In this document: positions 44,701 to 52,273 of the stretch, piece by piece
Layout of the letters: each line of letters starts with the position of its first letter
Position numbering within the stretch: the first letter of the stretch is position 1
Assembly (NCBI RefSeq): GCF_000422285.1
Contig: NZ_AULM01000001.1
Location: 62,001-126,000 of the forward strand
DNA from: Desulfatiglans anilini DSM 4660
GTDB lineage: Bacteria; Desulfobacterota; DSM-4660; Desulfatiglandales; Desulfatiglandaceae
Length of the DNA: 64,000 bases
Reading direction: 5' to 3'
Position numbers and translations under genes: made by a program
The notes under the pieces: model-generated
What the model was told of the DNA's origin: nothing
Databases searched by the model: none
What the model saw: the letters and a program-made list of their open reading frames with translations, nothing else

Positions 44701-45337
44701 CAAGGAAAAAAAGGCGCGGCGCCTGGCCCTTGGCGAGGTGAATCTCGTGGCCATCAGAGAGTATGAGGCCTTGAAGGAGCGGTACGATTTCATCCAGGGA
44801 CAGCGGCAGGATCTGATCCAGTCCATCGATTCCCTCCGGGCGGCCATCCGGAAGATCAACCGGACCTCTCTCGAGCGGTTCCGTGAGACGTTCGACCAGG
44901 TCGATGCCAAGCTGAAGGAGATTTTTCCCATCCTCTTCAACGGCGGCGAGGCCGGGTTGAAGCTCACCGACGAGGAGCGTCCGCTCGATAGCGGCGTCCT
45001 GGTGGAGGTGAAGCCGCCCGGGAAGCGGCTGAGCCACATGGGGCTCCTCTCAGGTGGAGAGAAGGCCCTGGTGGCGATGGCCCTTCTCTTCGCCATCTAC
45101 ATGATCAAACCCAGCCCCTTCTGTCTGCTCGACGAAGTGGATGCACCGCTGGACGAGGAGAATGTAGACCGTTTCAACCACCTGCTGCTCGAGATCAAGC
45201 GCGCTTCGCAGATCATCATGGTGACGCACAGCCGGAAAAGCATGTCCATCAGCGACCGCCTGTTCGGTGTTACGATGGAGCAGGCCGGGATATCGAAGCT
45301 CGTGTCCGTGGATCTGGAAAGGGTGAGGCGGCACTGA
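41765..45337 (+). CDS. smc: Chromosome segregation ATPase SMC
   Basis: Condensin ATPase of 1190 aa. The N-terminal head has Walker A GPNGCGKSN at residues 31-39. Two long coiled coils flank a hinge at about residues 505-660. The C-terminal head carries the signature LLSGGEKALVAMAL, Walker B FCLLDEVDAPLDEEN and the D-loop. The ATG 41765 follows GGAGG at 5 nt; the frame is open a little further upstream. scpA and scpB are not adjacent. ftsY follows on the same strand, a known pairing, here separated by a repeat copy. Confidence 0.96.
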   Translation: MRINKLSIRGFKSFMDRVDIAFPKGISGVVGPNGCGKSNIIDAIRWCMGEQSPKQLRGLRMEDVIFNGAGDYKAFGMAEVSLLFDNEDGAVTHPAFRHDPEIAVTRRLYRSGESEYLINGAACRLKDIQELFMDTGLGNKAYSIIGQGRIGNILEQRPEETRVMLEEAAGITKFRRQAEVTGKKIELTEENLRRVEDVLGEVERQMRSLQRQAAKARRYKEISEEIARFELTLASNAYQQMLGQLKDRLQASEGLVEQEIERTAALAQADANLSALDGMRQTAESDLRDRRRRYEVLKEAVHRQESLQETLGSEIRMQHEMGERLLQEKEDIVRRCRELALERQALERGAEEKRLAIREMEQELGRRREHVKSRREAFQTLKDEFEAVREDILSRDKRRAGLSQESGYLEKTIEQIVDRRSRLETEKGELSQKMEKVMTASETRALAREAVAERLRELEDAIAGETDLLDELKQVGRRVETEFKTAEKEWTVFQTRLGSLQTLLDNYEGYQKGVRNIMRAQDLAPHKEGRILGLVADMIDVQPHYEQAVEAVLAENLQSVIVATQEDGRQAVEYLKQEDRGRSSFVPIEDLNGENGNGRKMYPGAHPLVSFISCPDKYVPLFGTLLGRTLVVDDLETALKAWKANGKDCCFVTVDGDMVDERGVISGGRFSRVTQGLLARKREMTELKAQVDAGRTRAESLKERLEQIETEVEDRRMAVEALDKRRWDLRDERNELDKAVFRLSQEVDQLQRMSERVSEDLERKDKELIRHRAELEKVRAALDLCAARQAREEAAFEEKKAEVEAAAEEIDRLKEAFAQAESDDRLLREERRGILRDIERLDAYAQEAAGRLARIDEDLAEGLEKKAGAEERRAAVARELGLAYADLREMQGWMEEKERAFQGFVEEIKTGEAAAGRIRGEIQDLRERINRLQMAHSEIRLQMQALVEKVQENFNLDLAAVFREHLQEAASKVDLENEIKEKKARRLALGEVNLVAIREYEALKERYDFIQGQRQDLIQSIDSLRAAIRKINRTSLERFRETFDQVDAKLKEIFPILFNGGEAGLKLTDEERPLDSGVLVEVKPPGKRLSHMGLLSGGEKALVAMALLFAIYMIKPSPFCLLDEVDAPLDEENVDRFNHLLLEIKRASQIIMVTHSRKSMSISDRLFGVTMEQAGISKLVSVDLERVRRH

Positions 45338-45429
45338 ACCGAGGGGTCACCGCCGGCCCGCTCCAGTGGCGCCGGCAATCTCCAAGGCTGCTCGGCCGGC
45401 TGGCCGCGGGCATTCTCTTGCCGGGTTCC

Positions 45430-45550
45430 TGCCAGCGAAAGGCTGGGACTGAGCACCCGAAGGGTGTAAAGAAACCGGGACCCGCCGCGAAGCGGTGGGA
45501 CTGAGCACCCGAAGGGTGTAAAGAAACTTCCCTGTTGTTGGATTGGAAAC
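45430..45550 (+). repeat. Modular intergenic repeat, copy 5 (two insert units, arms mostly lost)
   Basis: Two tandem insert units are nearly identical: GGGACTGAGCACCCGAAGGG twice, joined by AAACCGGGACCCGCCGCGAAG. Only a remnant of the right arm (TTGGATTGGAAAC) follows. It lies between smc and ftsY, so it would be carried in any smc-ftsY read-through transcript. Other parts of 45338-45694 have no recognisable feature. Confidence 0.7.
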
Positions 45551-45694
45551 ATTCGCGTATATGATAAGCCTTTACGGGTGGCATCCAGGCCGTCCGGAAT
45601 GTCCAACCGGAGCGAGGCGAAAGCGCGGCTGCCGTCCGACAGCCGATTGGAGGATAGGAAGCGATCGAGGATCAAGCCAGGGGTTTAAACGACC

Positions 45695-46714
45695 ATGTTT
45701 AAATTTTTTACGAAGAAACAAGACGATAAAGAGCAACCCGTAGACCGGGGGGAGGTTGTTCCGGCCAGTTCCCTCCACCCGTCTCCGCCGTCCGATCAAG
45801 AGGGTTTTTTTTCTAGGCTCAGGGCGGGGCTCTCAAAGACCCGGAACGGATTTACCGGGAGACTCGACCGCCTGTTCCTCGGGAAGAAAGAGATCACCCA
45901 AGACCTTCTGGAGGAATTGGAGGAGATCCTGTTTACCTCCGATATCGGGGTGGCGACGACCCAGGAACTGATCGCAGAGGTGCAGGCGAAGGTTGCCCGC
46001 AAGGAGCTCAAGGATCCCCAAAAGCTGAAAGAGGCCCTCAAGGGGATGATCTCGGCCTTCCTGGAGGTTCCGCCCCGGCCGCACACTGCTCCTCTGCCCG
46101 GCGAACCGCTGGTGATCATGGTGGTGGGTGTCAATGGGGTGGGGAAGACGACGACGATCGCCAAGGCGGCGCATCGTTTCCGGAGCGAAGGGAAGAGCGT
46201 GATACTGGTGGCGGCCGATACGTTTCGGGCCGCTGCTGTCGAGCAGTTGTCGATATGGGGGGAGCGTGCCGGGGTTCCTGTGATCAAGCAGCAGACAGGG
46301 GCCGATCCCTCGGCGGTCGCCTTTGACGGTGTGGCGGCGGCCCTCGGCCGGAAGGCGGATGTGGTGTTGATCGATACGGCGGGCCGGCTGCACACGCGGA
46401 CGAACCTGATGGAAGAACTTCAGAAGATCAACCGCGTCATCGGCAAGAAACTACCCGGTGCCCCTCACGAGGTCTGGCTGGTTTTGGACGCCACGACGGG
46501 GCAGAACGCCATCTCGCAGGCGCAGCTTTTCAATGAGGCTGTAAGAGTGACCCACATCGTCCTCACCAAACTCGACGGCACCGCGAAAGGCGGGATTGTC
46601 GTGGGTATATCGAAACAGCTTGCCATACCCATCAAATTGATCGGCATAGGGGAGAGGATGGATGATCTCAGGCCTTTTGTCCCCCGGGACTTCGTGCAGG
46701 CCATCTTCGAATAG
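45695..46714 (+). CDS. ftsY: Signal recognition particle receptor FtsY
   Basis: GTPase that docks the signal recognition particle at the membrane, 339 aa. A short acidic A domain is followed by the four-helix N domain. The G domain has GVNGVGKTTTIAKAA (145-159), DTFRAAAVEQL, DTAGRLHT and TKLDGTAKGG. C-terminal GIGERMDDLRPF is typical. The ribosome site AGGGG is 11 nt away and weak. A perfect 12-bp hairpin follows the stop. Confidence 0.95.
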   Translation: MFKFFTKKQDDKEQPVDRGEVVPASSLHPSPPSDQEGFFSRLRAGLSKTRNGFTGRLDRLFLGKKEITQDLLEELEEILFTSDIGVATTQELIAEVQAKVARKELKDPQKLKEALKGMISAFLEVPPRPHTAPLPGEPLVIMVVGVNGVGKTTTIAKAAHRFRSEGKSVILVAADTFRAAAVEQLSIWGERAGVPVIKQQTGADPSAVAFDGVAAALGRKADVVLIDTAGRLHTRTNLMEELQKINRVIGKKLPGAPHEVWLVLDATTGQNAISQAQLFNEAVRVTHIVLTKLDGTAKGGIVVGISKQLAIPIKLIGIGERMDDLRPFVPRDFVQAIFE

Positions 46715-46727
46715 CCTCTTCATGAAA

Positions 46728-46766
46728 CGTCCTCCGCATTCGAGCTCGTTTCGGATGCGGAGGACG
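46728..46766 (+). terminator. Hairpin downstream of ftsY
   Basis: CGTCCTCCGCAT and ATGCGGAGGACG form a perfect 12-bp stem with a 15-nt loop, 14 nt after the ftsY stop. There is no T-run, so it may be a weak or bidirectional terminator between the convergent ftsY and radical SAM genes. Confidence 0.55.
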
Positions 46767-46862
46767 ATAAGGTGCCGGAACACAATGAAGCGCGCGGCCG
46801 GGATCGGCCGATTGACGGTTTTTACTCCAAAAAACGATCTGTTTTCGAATCCGTGAAGAGGA

Positions 46863-47759
46863 TCACAAGGCGCGCATCCACTCCGGCCGCAAGCCTACTT
46901 CTCCTTTCAACGCCGCATCGATAATGTCGAGGGCTTCCTGTTTGCCGCGGGGCAGCCGTGCACGGACCGGCAGGTAGTTGGAGGCGTGGTTCGAGAAGAA
47001 AAGCCCCCGGGTCAGATTCGTCTCGGCGATCATTTCACGCAGCTCCATGAGGGTTTCACTTTCCTCCAGGAGTTCAAAGCGCCCTTGCTGGTATTCCTCG
47101 TACAAAACGGTGCCGGGGATGAGCATGACGGTGAGGGCGCCGATATAATCGGGATCCATGGCGCTCAGCAATCTGCCCGTAGCGCGGGCGTGTTCCAGGG
47201 ATTTCTCCCGGCCGGCGATGCCCAGCAGGACCGTGACGGAAAGCTTCATCCCGGCCGCTTTGACCTTCCTGCCCATGTCGATCAGGTTCTGTGCCGTCGT
47301 TCCCTTGCAGATCTTCTCGAGGATTTCCTCATGGCCGCTTTCCACCCCGAGATAGATGATCCCGAGGCCGTTTTCGCGCAAAGCGATCAGCTCCTCCGGG
47401 GATTTCATCTTGATGCTTTTGGCGTTTCCGTACGCCCCGACCCGTTTTACCCAGGGTAGATGCTCCCGGATACGGTCCAAAATCCACATGAGGCGTTTCT
47501 GGGGAATGATCAAGGCGTCGCCATCCATCAGGAAGACCTTGTCCTGCCGCTTCATGTACTTGGAGGCGAACAGGATGTCGCTCAGGATGATGTCGTCGTC
47601 CTTGATCTTGAAACGTTTGTCCTTATAGGTGCCGCAAAAGGTGCACTTGTTGTGGGAGCAGCCGGTCGTCACCTGCAGCAGAATGCTGTAGGCCTCGCTG
47701 GGGGGTCGGATACAGCTGCCTTCATAGTGCATCCCGTCTTGTTCGGTTGTGCAATCCAT
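46863..47759 (-). CDS. Radical SAM protein (CSHNKCTFC type)
   Basis: Radical SAM enzyme of 298 aa. The 4Fe-4S ligands are Cys34, Cys39 and Cys42 in TGCSHNKCTFCGTY, the spacing usual in this subfamily. LYLGVESGHEEILEKICKG and VLLGIAGREKS line the barrel. The C-terminus (TNLTRGLFFSNHASNYLPVRARLPRGK) matches coproporphyrinogen-oxidase-like relatives of unknown function. AGGAGG lies about 8 nt before the ATG. The transcript probably starts about 160 nt upstream at a promoter that contains a perfect palindrome. Confidence 0.87.
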   Translation of the reverse strand: MDCTTEQDGMHYEGSCIRPPSEAYSILLQVTTGCSHNKCTFCGTYKDKRFKIKDDDIILSDILFASKYMKRQDKVFLMDGDALIIPQKRLMWILDRIREHLPWVKRVGAYGNAKSIKMKSPEELIALRENGLGIIYLGVESGHEEILEKICKGTTAQNLIDMGRKVKAAGMKLSVTVLLGIAGREKSLEHARATGRLLSAMDPDYIGALTVMLIPGTVLYEEYQQGRFELLEESETLMELREMIAETNLTRGLFFSNHASNYLPVRARLPRGKQEALDIIDAALKGEVGLRPEWMRAL

Positions 47760-47925
47760 CGTATGGTCCTCCTCAAAATCCAGTCCGCCGGCCGGAAGTC
47801 TATGACGGAACGGCCTTGGCTTTCAGTCTGTGCCGCCGCACGGACAGGCTGCAACCACCTGCCGGGCTGAGTGATCCTCCGGTTCCTATCTTGCAGGTGC
47901 GGAATCGAACGATCCAAATATATTC

Positions 47926-47953
47926 AATATAAACGTTTATATCGGGAAGTCAA
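47926..47953 (-). promoter_or_regulatory. Promoter with embedded 16-bp perfect palindrome, upstream of radical SAM gene
   Basis: On the minus strand TTGACT (47953-47948), 16 nt and TATATT (47931-47926). The palindrome ATATAAACGTTTATAT (47927-47942) covers the -10 box and most of the spacer. A dimeric repressor bound there would block RNA polymerase. The remainder of 47760-48048 has no gene. Confidence 0.55.
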
Positions 47954-48048
47954 ACCATCCGGGCTCTGTGCCCGCCCGGAGGGAGGTTGCGTCCCTGCAC
48001 CCGCGAGTCGAGAGCGAAGGCTGCCTCCGCCGGGCGGGACCGATGATT

Positions 48049-48468
48049 TTACCCTCGATCGAAGGCCAGCCGCTTCGGTCCTTCCCGGAAGAGGACCTCC
48101 ATCTTGCCTGGTTCGACGATGCGGGTGACGAAGCCGATGCCGAAGACGGGGTGTTCCAACACGTCCCCGGAGGAAAAGACGGACTGGATGGAATAGGGCT
48201 TGGGAACGGCGTCGGGATGCGCGGCCCATTGCTCCTGCCACTTGACCGATTCGGGATCCGGCCGTTTTCGGACCGGTGTCCTCGGCTTTTTCACCCGTGA
48301 TTCCGGGGTTGCACCTTCGTGCGGGCGGTGGTAAGCATGTTCCTTGCGGCACGTCAGACAGATGACCCTTACGATCCTCTGCCTGTCGAGGGCGACGATG
48401 ACGTGCATGAGATCCATCTTGCAACTGGGGCAATGGGCAACAACTTCCTGTGCGACCTGATATGACAT
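48049..48468 (-). CDS. Hypothetical zinc-ribbon protein with C-terminal CarD/Tudor-like segment
   Basis: 139 aa. The N-terminal zinc ribbon uses Cys13, Cys16, Cys37 and Cys40. A basic linker (KKPRTPVRKRP) follows, and then SSGDVLEHPVFGIGFVTRI, which matches the start of small SH3/Tudor-like barrels in CarD and in the C-terminus of UvrD-type helicases that bind RNA polymerase. The combination suggests a transcription- or nucleic-acid-linked role, but none is established. The ATG 48468 follows GGAAAGG. Confidence 0.7.
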   Translation of the reverse strand: MSYQVAQEVVAHCPSCKMDLMHVIVALDRQRIVRVICLTCRKEHAYHRPHEGATPESRVKKPRTPVRKRPDPESVKWQEQWAAHPDAVPKPYSIQSVFSSGDVLEHPVFGIGFVTRIVEPGKMEVLFREGPKRLAFDRG

Positions 48469-48753
48469 GGATACCTTTCCTGACAAGGCTTTGGCGACGA
48501 GACGCAGTGGCGCTTGAAAAAACAGCTGTCCCTCGCCGCTCAGGCTGGACGTCGATGGGCCTGTTTGATGGAGATAAATCCGGCAGGCGGTGCGAGGCGC
48601 ATATGAACGCAGAATGCTCTTTCTTTATAAACGCAGCAGGACGCGAGGTCAAGTTCAGTCCTCCTTTTGAGGCTTTTTGTTCCAGGAGACGGCATTCCAG
48701 CAGAGGGCTGGGCAGGGTCAGGCGGCCGGTTGGCTGCGACAGGAGAAGATCAG

Positions 48754-49347
48754 GTGACGACGCTTATCGATTTGTCGCTCGAGATTGAAGAAGGCATGCC
48801 GGTTTACCCTGGGGATCCGGCGACCCGAATAGACGTTCTGGAGGCGCCGGAATCGACGGGAGAAGGCTGGACGGTTCACTTCATCCGTATGAGTCTTCAT
48901 GCCGGGACCCATATCGAGGCCCCTTCGCACAGCATACCCGGTGGGAAGACCCTCGACGACTACCCCCTCGAGGTCTTCCGAGGTCGGGCTGCGGCGATCC
49001 GGCGGGAGGAGATAGGATGGAGGGAGATCGATGCGCCGATCCTGCTGGTGCATACAGGGGAGGATCCTAGGGCGGATATTCAGGACCGGGGAACGGCGGC
49101 GCCCTTTACCCCAGACGAGATGCGGTGGATCGCGGATCGGGGTGTCCGTCTTGTGGGATTCGACGTCATGAGTGTGGGGGATATCCATGTCCACCGCGCC
49201 CTCCAGGAGAGGGACATCCTGATTGTGGAATCGATGCGGGGGCTTGATGCTGTCTTGCACCGGTCCATGAATGTGTATCTTTTTCCGCTCCGGATCGTGC
49301 GTGCGGAGGCATCGCCCGTCAGGGCGGTGGCCGAAATCGTTTCGTGA
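48754..49347 (+). CDS. Cyclase/kynurenine formamidase-like hydrolase
   Basis: Metal-dependent amidohydrolase of the cyclase family, 197 aa. The signature HxGTHxDxPxH appears as HAGTHIEAPSH (His49, His53, His59) with Glu in the usual Asp position. MPVYPGDP and MRGLDA complete the fold. Substrates of relatives range from N-formylkynurenine to cyclic amides; no neighbour narrows this. The start GTG has AGGAG 8 nt upstream. Confidence 0.87.
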   Translation: MTTLIDLSLEIEEGMPVYPGDPATRIDVLEAPESTGEGWTVHFIRMSLHAGTHIEAPSHSIPGGKTLDDYPLEVFRGRAAAIRREEIGWREIDAPILLVHTGEDPRADIQDRGTAAPFTPDEMRWIADRGVRLVGFDVMSVGDIHVHRALQERDILIVESMRGLDAVLHRSMNVYLFPLRIVRAEASPVRAVAEIVS

Positions 49348-49581
49348 GGGCGATGAACCGGAGACTAGGCAGAAAAGGGTTCGTTTCCTGATGGAATTTC
49401 AACCGAAGGGGCAGGCTTGAGGCGACTCTGTCCGTGCGGTTCCGCTTCCGCCTGTGATGCCGGAGCGTTCGGTCGTCACGGACCCGGGCAACCCCGCCTC
49501 GGCGTTTCACAGGGCGCTGCACAGCCGGGGGGTGGATCGACCGAGCGTGTTTCTCGACAACGTTTTTCCGAGTGGAAAAGC

Positions 49582-49593
49582 GATAACGTTATC
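49582..49593. promoter_or_regulatory. Perfect 12-bp palindrome upstream of DUF3467
   Basis: GATAACGTTATC lies 25 nt before the DUF3467 start codon, where a repressor could act. No clear -10/-35 pair was seen near it. The 271-nt interval 49348-49618 otherwise has no gene. Confidence 0.35.
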
Positions 49594-49618
49594 CATGAAT
49601 CAGTGAGCGAGGAGGGCT

Positions 49619-49906
49619 ATGATGGCGACGCAGCCACCGAAAGAAGTCAAGATCAATTTTCCACAGGGTCTTTATGGAGGGGTCTATTCCAACAACATGG
49701 CCGTCGGGCACAGCCGCGAAGAATTCATTATGGATTTCCTGATGGTTGCGCCCCCAGCCGGCGCCGTTACCGCGCGCATCATCGTCAGTCCGGGGCATAT
49801 GAAGCGGATTGCAGCCGCCCTCCAGGACAACCTGCGCAAATACGAAGAAAAATACGGTGAGATCCAGCAGGCCGAGGAACCGAAGCCCGACATCCAATTC
49901 AACTGA
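49619..49906 (+). CDS. DUF3467 family protein
   Basis: 95-aa member of a widely conserved family with no known role. GLYGGVYSNNMAVGHSREEFIMDFL is recognisable in parts, as is IIVSPGHMKRIAAALQDNLRKYEE. A short charged tail ends the protein. Two ATG codons follow GAGGAGGGCT. It is convergent with the small membrane protein. Confidence 0.85.
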   Translation: MMATQPPKEVKINFPQGLYGGVYSNNMAVGHSREEFIMDFLMVAPPAGAVTARIIVSPGHMKRIAAALQDNLRKYEEKYGEIQQAEEPKPDIQFN

Positions 49907-49983
49907 AGACCCGGGTGACGGGGCGAGGAGCCGTGCCCGCGGCGCTTCTGACGGCAGGCGCCCGCCGCCGCTGGTTTCGGCGG

Positions 49984-50298
49984 TTAGAGGTAGAGGTAAA
50001 CAATCAGGATGGAGGTTGCCAGCGAAACGATAGCCGTTGTGATGGCCTCGGTACGGGCCTCGGGCGAACGCCCGAAGATGGCGATGGCCCCACCCAGCAA
50101 AGACAAGGCGAAGGCGATAAGACAGGCCCCTTGTAGGATGAGGACGGCCTCTTTCCCTATGTGTATGAAAAAGGAGATCAGGAAGGCAAAGCCCACCAGC
50201 GCGGCGAGTGTTTGACGGTCGCGCGGTCTGCCGAGCATGGCGGCGAGGCCGCCGATGACGGCCATGGCAAATGAAAGAACGGCCATCAGGTTCTGCAT
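49984..50298 (-). CDS. Small integral membrane protein, unknown function
   Basis: 104 aa with three or four hydrophobic segments: about 2-22, 33-50, 53-75 and 86-104. A basic loop GRPRDRQ and a second loop GRSPEARTE divide them. I recognise no family. GGGAG lies 8 nt upstream of the ATG. It follows the histidine kinase gene on the same strand with a 112-nt gap. Confidence 0.65.
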   Translation of the reverse strand: MQNLMAVLSFAMAVIGGLAAMLGRPRDRQTLAALVGFAFLISFFIHIGKEAVLILQGACLIAFALSLLGGAIAIFGRSPEARTEAITTAIVSLATSILIVYLYL

Positions 50299-50410
50299 GC
50301 AGCCACTCCCTGAGGTTTGGCGGTTGTGGACCCGGCTGCTCGTTCGATTGGTCGATGCAGTGGGACGGAGTTTCCAGGCCGAAAATGGCGTCTTTTTTTG
50401 CTGCGGAGGA

Positions 50411-51742
50411 TCAAAGCTCGGAGCCGTCCGCCTCAGGGCGGGATGAAGGCATTGTATTCACAGAGGGAAGCGTGAGGATAAACGTCGAACCGCCCGACTG
50501 AAAGCAGGACACCCTGTCGGCGATATGAGGGCAGCGGTCCACAGCGCCCGGGCAGAGATCTCTTTCATCGGGGATATAGCGGCAGCGGGTGCTTTGGCAC
50601 TCGATCAGGAACCCGAACATTTCTCCGTATATCTTGGTTCGCAGGAGGTCGAGCCCTTTGCCTCCGGCGCCGAACAGGTAGGGGCTCCTGGTGGAATAGA
50701 GTTCGGTTTCCCTGGCGTGATAAAAACCGCCGAAGATCTGTTTCAGGCTTTCGGCCGTAATGCCTGTCCCTGTATCGGTGACGCTGATGCGGGCTGCATC
50801 GGGGATGATCTCCACCAGCACACGGATCCTTCCCCCGTCCGGCGTGTTTTCGACGGCGTTGCGCAGGATTCCTGTCAGGACCTTCTCGATCACGAGAGGG
50901 TCGATGGTGACGAGGGCGTCGCCCGGGATTTCTTCTTCAATCTCCACGTCGCGTGCAGCAGCCTTTTCACGCGTGATGCGGACGGTCTTATGGAGGATGT
51001 CCGAGATCGGCACAGGACCCGCCGCCGGGGTCCGGAACCGGAAATCCTGCTCGATACGTTCCCGGATCAGATCCAGGGCACGGCGTTGCTCAGGGTTTTC
51101 CTCGGCGACAAGTTCTATCAGGTCGAGGGCCTGATCGACCCATGGCGACAAACTGCAGGACTGCGCCAGTGGACGGCCTTTGACGATGTCTTCGACCTCC
51201 ATCTGAATGGACAGCAGTCGATCGAGATTGCGTTGGACCCTGTCTGCCGCTTTTTCATCCCCCGGTCGGACGAGGCGTTTGAAGGAGGCCAGGACAATCG
51301 ACAAAGGGGTCTTCAACTCATGGGAGAGGTGCGCCAGGACCCGTTTACGGGCACGATCCAGGGATTTCAGTTCGGTGATGTCCTTGAACACGACCACGAT
51401 GCACCGTTCCTCAGGCGAGTCGTCGGAAACACCGAGGAAAGAGGTAGTCACCGCAAGATCGAGCAGCCGTCCGTCCCTGCGGCGAAAGAGGACCTCCTGA
51501 TAGCGGCGGGTCTCCCGCTTCTGGATGCCTTCGAACAGGATGTCGTTGAAGGCGTCGTTTTCCTGCTCCTCCATGAAGAGCTCCAGGTACGTCTTGCTGA
51601 ACAGCTCTTCCGGTTGAATGTTCAGCGTTTCGAGCGCAGCCGGGTTGGAGTGAACGATGTACCCCCGGGCATTCAACACCAGAAGTCCGTCGCTCATGCT
51701 TTCGATGATGGGAGCAGAGAGATCTTCTTTCATGGAAGGCAT
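50411..51742 (-). CDS. PAS-domain sensor histidine kinase with Cys-rich insert
   Basis: Cytoplasmic kinase of about 443 aa. A PAS domain (IIESMSDGLLVLNARGYIVHSN, in part) precedes the phosphoacceptor helix LAHLSHELKTPLSIVL. The ATPase has its N-box (ILRNAVENTPDGG), DTGTGI and GAGGKGLDLL. Between the last motif and the final strand GGSTFILTLP is an extra segment with five cysteines (Cys382, 387, 397, 404 and 413). No membrane segment or response regulator is adjacent. The start is uncertain; ATG 51733 is an alternative and neither has a strong ribosome site. Confidence 0.88.
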   Translation of the reverse strand: MPSMKEDLSAPIIESMSDGLLVLNARGYIVHSNPAALETLNIQPEELFSKTYLELFMEEQENDAFNDILFEGIQKRETRRYQEVLFRRRDGRLLDLAVTTSFLGVSDDSPEERCIVVVFKDITELKSLDRARKRVLAHLSHELKTPLSIVLASFKRLVRPGDEKAADRVQRNLDRLLSIQMEVEDIVKGRPLAQSCSLSPWVDQALDLIELVAEENPEQRRALDLIRERIEQDFRFRTPAAGPVPISDILHKTVRITREKAAARDVEIEEEIPGDALVTIDPLVIEKVLTGILRNAVENTPDGGRIRVLVEIIPDAARISVTDTGTGITAESLKQIFGGFYHARETELYSTRSPYLFGAGGKGLDLLRTKIYGEMFGFLIECQSTRCRYIPDERDLCPGAVDRCPHIADRVSCFQSGGSTFILTLPSVNTMPSSRPEADGSEL

Positions 51743-51817
51743 TTCTTTTAGGTTTAATTGCGTCAAAAATAAGTGCAACCATAATCAACAAAAACGAGCA
51801 TGTCAAGATGGCTCGTT

Positions 51818-51952
51818 CAGCTATCCGGAAGGTGTGAAGAAACCGGGACCCGCCACGCAGGGGTGGGACTGAGCACCCGAAGGGTGTGAAGAAAAATCCC
51901 CATTTCCGGATTGGAGACCGGGTTCTACCGGGAAATCATTTCCGAATGAATG
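51818..51952 (+). repeat. Modular intergenic repeat, copy 6 (one and a half insert units + right arm)
   Basis: A partial insert unit (GGAAGGTGTGAAGAAA), a full one (GACCCGCCACGCAGGGG, then GACTGAGCACCCGAAGGG) and a complete right arm (ATTTCCGGATTGGAGACC, ending GAAATCATTTCCGAATG) are present. The left arm and core are missing. It lies between the divergent histidine kinase and aminotransferase genes. Confidence 0.7.
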
Positions 51953-52027
51953 GTAAGGTTGATGACCTCTTGAAAAAACCCGCCGGCAGGCTGCGGAAAA
52001 ATCGTTTCGAGAGGCCAAAATTTTGTC

Positions 52028-52056
52028 TTGACAGGCATTCAGCATTGTCTTACGCT
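52028..52056 (+). promoter_or_regulatory. Predicted promoter of candidate small RNA
   Basis: TTGACA (52028-52033), a 17-nt spacer and TACGCT (52051-52056). The -35 is perfect and the -10 moderate. Transcription would start near 52063. Confidence 0.45.
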
Positions 52057-52062
52057 TTCTGA

Positions 52063-52273
52063 CTCAAGTAGTGAAAATTTTAGTGTGAGCACGAAGAACC
52101 GATGGAACGAACGGATCTTTTATCCCCAACGATCATGATGGCGGAGCTGGCTAGCCGGGCCGCCGCGGCTATGACTGCCGGGTGGCCTTCGGTCCTGGGG
52201 GGTGAAGATCCGCTTTGATTGGCAGGGTAGATCGTTTCAGGGCTGTAGGCAGATGCGCCGCAGCCCTTTTTTT
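52063..52273 (+). ncRNA. Candidate structured RNA, about 210 nt, or long leader of the aminotransferase
   Basis: The span lies between a promoter and an intrinsic terminator and has no convincing ORF. CGGATCTTTTATCCCC pairs with GGGGGGTGAAGATCCG over 16 positions with two mismatches, closing a domain of about 100 nt rich in GGC/GCC stems. I compared it by eye with 6S, SRP, TPP, cyclic-di-GMP and cobalamin RNAs and found no match. It could be a small RNA or an attenuator controlling the downstream aminotransferase. Confidence 0.42.
52239..52273 (+). terminator. Intrinsic terminator
   Basis: AGGGCTG and CAGCCCT form a perfect 7-bp stem with a 15-nt loop, followed at once by seven T. This is the best terminator in the window. 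Confidence 0.8.

Noticed and set aside
41750-45037. A very long open frame (about 1,095 codons) antisense to smc
   Set aside because: It is the complement of smc with the same codon phase. It has no ribosome site, is leucine-rich as expected from antisense of a Glu/Arg/Lys-rich gene, and shows no domain.
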